DNA of 16,760 nucleotides from JBBIRT01 sp037441725. Lineage in GTDB: Bacteria > Desulfobacterota > BSN033 > UBA1163. Position 1 is the stretch's first letter, and the number at the start of each line of letters is the position of its first letter. Below, one piece after another: positions 14,177 to 16,760 of this stretch. The notes under the pieces are model-generated. The model had not been told where the DNA came from, searched no databases, and saw only the letters and a program-made list of their open reading frames with translations. The stretch covers positions 1-16,760 of the forward strand of contig JBBIRT010000072.1 of NCBI GenBank assembly GCA_037441725.1, in the 5' to 3' direction. Made by a program: the position numbers and the translations under genes.

Positions 14177-15201
14177 TCAAGCATTCCTATCTGTTTTTTT
14201 ATTTCTCCAATATCCTCCGGTTCCGGCAGGAACGGAAAATTCCGGATTGGCCCTGAGGGCCTTTCGTTCCCATAAGGGCGATTGCAAGCCACCTTCCCAT
14301 CCCTTCCAGGACATCCAGAGGTCATAAAGGGTTCGCCCATATTGATCAGAGGTTCGATCTCCACTCCAAAATCGATCAGCTTCTCCTGATCGTCAAATTT
14401 CATCCGATCGATGGAACCCAGTCCTTCATTGATGATCCAGCGGGCCAGTTGAATCCTTCGATATTGATCCATTGGAGGTGGAGGATGGTCCTCCAGAGGA
14501 CTTCCCTTCTCTGGGAAGAAAGAGAAGAGGTGGGTAGAGGCCCCCATTACCTGCCCTTGGTGAATGGCCTGGACCATCTCCTTCTCTGTTTCACCAAGCC
14601 CTACGATGAGGTGAATTCCGATAAAAAATTTTCCAAAGACCTCTGCCGACATCCGGACCACTTCCCAGTAATGATTCCAGCGATGAGGGCCATTTACGCC
14701 CCTTCCCCTCAGTCGATCAAACAGCTCAGGGGTTGCTGCATCAATGGCAATTCCCACCCGGTCAGCTCCGGCCTGTTTCATTGCCGTCAGGGGCTCCCTG
14801 TCGTGAATCAGCGTGGGTGAGATGAGAATGCTGATGAGAAGGCCGGTCTCCTCCTTAAATTTTTTGATGACATGGATCGTATCCTCAAGGGCTTTGGGGT
14901 GGGTGATCATGGAGATGCAGACCCGATGGATCTGATCTTTATTCCTTGCCCTCTCAATAATTTCTTCGAGAGGATAGAGGGGCCATGCCACCCGAATGAA
15001 TGTCTTTCCTCTTGGCCCTCCTTGTCTTGATTTTGAAAGTCCACAGAACTGACATCTTCCAAGACAGCCCTCCTCATAATGGAGAAGAAGATTCAGACCT
15101 TTTAGTTTCGCATTTCGATGAAAGGAACCTTCCTGAAAACCTAATGTCAAAGAGGCAGCCAAACTGGTCTGGACATACTTGGGACTGTTTCTTTCTTCCA
15201 T
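14173..15201 (-). CDS. lipS1: Radical SAM protein, LipS1-like lipoyl synthase component
   Basis: This 342-residue protein has the radical SAM motif C46-x3-C50-x2-C53 (EEGCLGRCQFCGLSK), a GVNGPHRWNHY stretch, IGIHLIVGLGETEKE, the SAM-contact region of the barrel, and two late cysteines (C297, C306 in TSGCPGRDGKVACNRP) that may bind an auxiliary cluster. The N-terminal ASLTLGFQEGSFHRNAKLKG is family-typical. LipS1/LipS2 pairs are alternative lipoyl synthases of archaea and some bacteria that replace LipA, using S-adenosylmethionine to add sulfur to octanoyl groups on a carrier protein. AGGAAAGGG precedes the ATG at 15201, 17 nt after the flavoprotein stop. Its end overlaps the next radical SAM gene by 4 nt. 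Numbering as LipS1 is my best guess. A generic radical SAM role cannot be excluded. Confidence 0.65.
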   Translation of the reverse strand: MEERNSPKYVQTSLAASLTLGFQEGSFHRNAKLKGLNLLLHYEEGCLGRCQFCGLSKSRQGGPRGKTFIRVAWPLYPLEEIIERARNKDQIHRVCISMITHPKALEDTIHVIKKFKEETGLLISILISPTLIHDREPLTAMKQAGADRVGIAIDAATPELFDRLRGRGVNGPHRWNHYWEVVRMSAEVFGKFFIGIHLIVGLGETEKEMVQAIHQGQVMGASTHLFSFFPEKGSPLEDHPPPPMDQYRRIQLARWIINEGLGSIDRMKFDDQEKLIDFGVEIEPLINMGEPFMTSGCPGRDGKVACNRPYGNERPSGPIRNFPFLPEPEDIGEIKKQIGMLE

Positions 15202-15218
15202 GATTCACCCTTTCCTCC

Positions 15219-16313
15219 CTATATCCCTTTTCTCCTTCCCTGGTAATATTCTTTGAATCCCACCCAGGTTTTTTGAATAAGATCTCTAAAAGGAATATTA
15301 GATTTATCCCAATTTTCTTCCAGAAATCCCCTTTTTGAAGCCCCATAGAGGAGAGATTCTCCAAAGGCCTCTTTCCATTGGTCTTCATAGTTTCTTAGGT
15401 ATTGAAGATCTCTTCTCTTCAAGGCCTCAGCTGCGATCCTTCCTGCGACCTCCCCGGCAACGACGGCGTTGAAGATCCCTGCTCCTGTAATGGGATGAGC
15501 GTGACCTGCGGCATCCCCGACCAGCAGGGCATTTTTAAAGACCGTTTGATGTGGTCCCCCACAAGGAATAGATCCCCCTGTCATCCCAATCACCTCTGGG
15601 GATACAAGTTTCTTGGAATCTACAAGCTCACGGGAAAACTTATCTATCAGATTAAGGAGACGATTTGCTTTTTTGGGAATCACCCCGATTCCGACGTTGG
15701 CTGTTCTCCCTTTAGGAAAGAACCAGGCATATCCCCCTTCAAAATCTGGATGGAAGAAGACCTCGACATGGTTTTGAGAAGAGGGGATGACCATTTCATA
15801 TTGGAGGGCAATGATCGTTTTCGGAAGGGATAGCCCAAGCCAGCGGGCGGTTGAGGAATGGACCCCATCAGCACCGATGATCATCTTCGATTGAATCATC
15901 CTTTTTTCTATGCCCCTCTGTACTACAACCCCTTCGGATACAAGACCAATGGCTCTTGTTCCAATAGAGATCCTTGCTCCAGATAAAAGGGCAGAGGCCA
16001 CTAATTCTTTATCAAAAAGGGATCGATCAAGCATGTATCCAGGACCTTTCATCTCATAGGAGGATCCATCAGGGAGGTGGGTGATCATTGAATCAATGGT
16101 TTGAAGGATACAGGAGGAGGAAAAATCAATGGAACGAGAAATTGCTTGGGGGACGAATTCTGCACAACGAACTGGAACGCCCACCTTTTGCTTTCGATCA
16201 ATTAATAGGACTTTGGCTCCATTTTTAGTTGCAGAGAGAGCAGCGCTTGAACCTGCAGGACCCGCTCCGATGATCACAATATCATAAGATTCTGATAAAG
16301 CCCAATCAGCCAT
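15219..16313 (-). CDS. lipT: FAD-dependent geranylgeranyl-reductase-like oxidoreductase (LipT-like)
   Basis: This 364-residue flavoprotein has the dinucleotide-binding GAGPAGSSAAL (residues 16-26), the family's VRCAEFVPQ at about 48-56, GADGVHSSTARWL in the middle and LLVGDAAGHAHPITGAGIFN, the second FAD contact. It is of the geranylgeranyl reductase family. Beside the lipS1/lipS2 pair this type of protein is called LipT and is thought to supply electrons to the lipoyl synthases. A quinone or isoprenoid reductase role is the alternative if the neighbours are misread. The start ATG at 16313 overlaps the DUF116 gene end by 8 nt, so the genes are co-translated. The gene is intact. Confidence 0.7.
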   Translation of the reverse strand: MADWALSESYDIVIIGAGPAGSSAALSATKNGAKVLLIDRKQKVGVPVRCAEFVPQAISRSIDFSSSCILQTIDSMITHLPDGSSYEMKGPGYMLDRSLFDKELVASALLSGARISIGTRAIGLVSEGVVVQRGIEKRMIQSKMIIGADGVHSSTARWLGLSLPKTIIALQYEMVIPSSQNHVEVFFHPDFEGGYAWFFPKGRTANVGIGVIPKKANRLLNLIDKFSRELVDSKKLVSPEVIGMTGGSIPCGGPHQTVFKNALLVGDAAGHAHPITGAGIFNAVVAGEVAGRIAAEALKRRDLQYLRNYEDQWKEAFGESLLYGASKRGFLEENWDKSNIPFRDLIQKTWVGFKEYYQGRRKGI

Positions 16314-16760
16314 GGGAATATTTTAGGATCTTTTCTATAAGAGGGAGATTGAGTTGGGTTTGATTCTCAAAGTGTCCATTCAATGCCTCTTTTTCTTCCC
16401 CGAGATCATAACAGGTGCTCTGCTGGACATTGACTAAAATCCCTGGGAGTCCGATCCTTTCGAAATCAGGTCGATGCTTTCCATAGAAAGGTTCACAACA
16501 GGAACCAATAAATCCCTTGACTCCAGATTTTTTAAGACGATAAAGGGTTGATTCGAGATCCTCATAGTTTTGGATGGTGATGGGTTCCATCCCAAAGGAT
16601 TTTGCCATCTGAGTGGCTTCCCCGACGGAACAACCCCCACATTCCTCACAGCCCTTTAAATTTCGATAGAGGCAGTTCAACTCCTTGGCGCAATAAGGGA
16701 GGAGAAGGATTTCGGGTTTTCGAATCTCTCTCATGGGTTTTAACACGGGGATGAGGTGAT
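16306..16760 (-). CDS. DUF116 protein, incomplete at the window edge
   Basis: The frame has no stop up to the right edge, so the N-terminus lies outside or the start is one of two weak candidates (GTG 16746, ATG 16734), neither with a visible ribosome-binding site. The visible part is cysteine-rich: LPYCAKELNC, then GCEECGGCS (C33, C36, C39 counting from 16746), then GSCCEPFYG and QQSTCYDLG. This is the DUF116 pattern and probably binds an Fe-S cluster or zinc. DUF116 can occur fused to lipoate-ligase-like domains, and the downstream lipT/lipS1/lipS2 genes make a ligase fusion a reasonable guess. Its end overlaps the flavoprotein start by 8 nt, so it belongs to the same operon. Confidence 0.7.
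   Translation of the reverse strand, partial: HLIPVLKPMREIRKPEILLLPYCAKELNCLYRNLKGCEECGGCSVGEATQMAKSFGMEPITIQNYEDLESTLYRLKKSGVKGFIGSCCEPFYGKHRPDFERIGLPGILVNVQQSTCYDLGEEKEALNGHFENQTQLNLPLIEKILKYSHG

Noticed and set aside
1..16760. CRISPR array or repeat-spacer structure
   Set aside because: The only tandem repeats are the 24-bp-spaced IS end and the 7-bp array; neither has spacer-like unique sequences between longer repeats.

Overview
The window reads as a chromosomal piece of a moderate-GC bacterium. Family-A polymerase, RNase R, MutY with an Fe-S cluster, a YIP1/zinc-ribbon membrane protein and a LipS-type lipoate operon together suggest a Desulfobacterota (delta-proteobacterial) or related anaerobic lineage. 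This placement is inference, because no rRNA or ribosomal marker lies in the window.

Left part (1-4400) is an accessory, decaying region. It opens with what looks like the end of an IS21-type insertion sequence (two 24-bp-spaced GGTGGGTCA repeats). Next come a DNA polymerase I fragment cut off just before catalytic motif A, and a DUF4258/DUF2283 toxin-antitoxin-like pair broken by stops, a frameshift and a deletion. Two different AAA+/DUF4143 ATPases then converge on a tRNA-Thr(TGT). Both ATPase genes have a TAAAAT box exactly 6 nt before the ATG and no Shine-Dalgarno, which suggests leaderless transcripts. A block of eight 7-bp repeats follows.

Middle part (4400-10000), all on the plus strand: a small HExxH metallopeptidase-like protein, about 500 bp with no supportable gene, a four-helix membrane protein with a possible 23-residue ORF overlapping its end, and a YkgJ-type cysteine-cluster protein. 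After these come a protein combining an L7/L12-C-terminal-like domain, a zinc ribbon and a YIP1 membrane domain (ending at a strong terminator), and RNase R.

From 10050 to 12020 is a small defence-like patch. It holds an intact MntA/HepT-type nucleotidyltransferase/HEPN toxin-antitoxin pair with its own promoter, then a hypothetical gene of about 290 codons that is split by one frameshift and one stop.

The right part (12154 to the edge), all on the minus strand, is one tightly packed operon read right to left: a DUF116 protein (open at the window edge), a geranylgeranyl-reductase-like flavoprotein (LipT-like), two radical SAM proteins matching the LipS1/LipS2 lipoyl synthase pair, and mutY. 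The inferred job of the first four is lipoate assembly by the LipS1/LipS2 route, with LipT as a likely electron donor and DUF116 as part of, or partner to, a lipoate ligase. The second radical SAM gene carries a frameshift about 65 codons before its true end.
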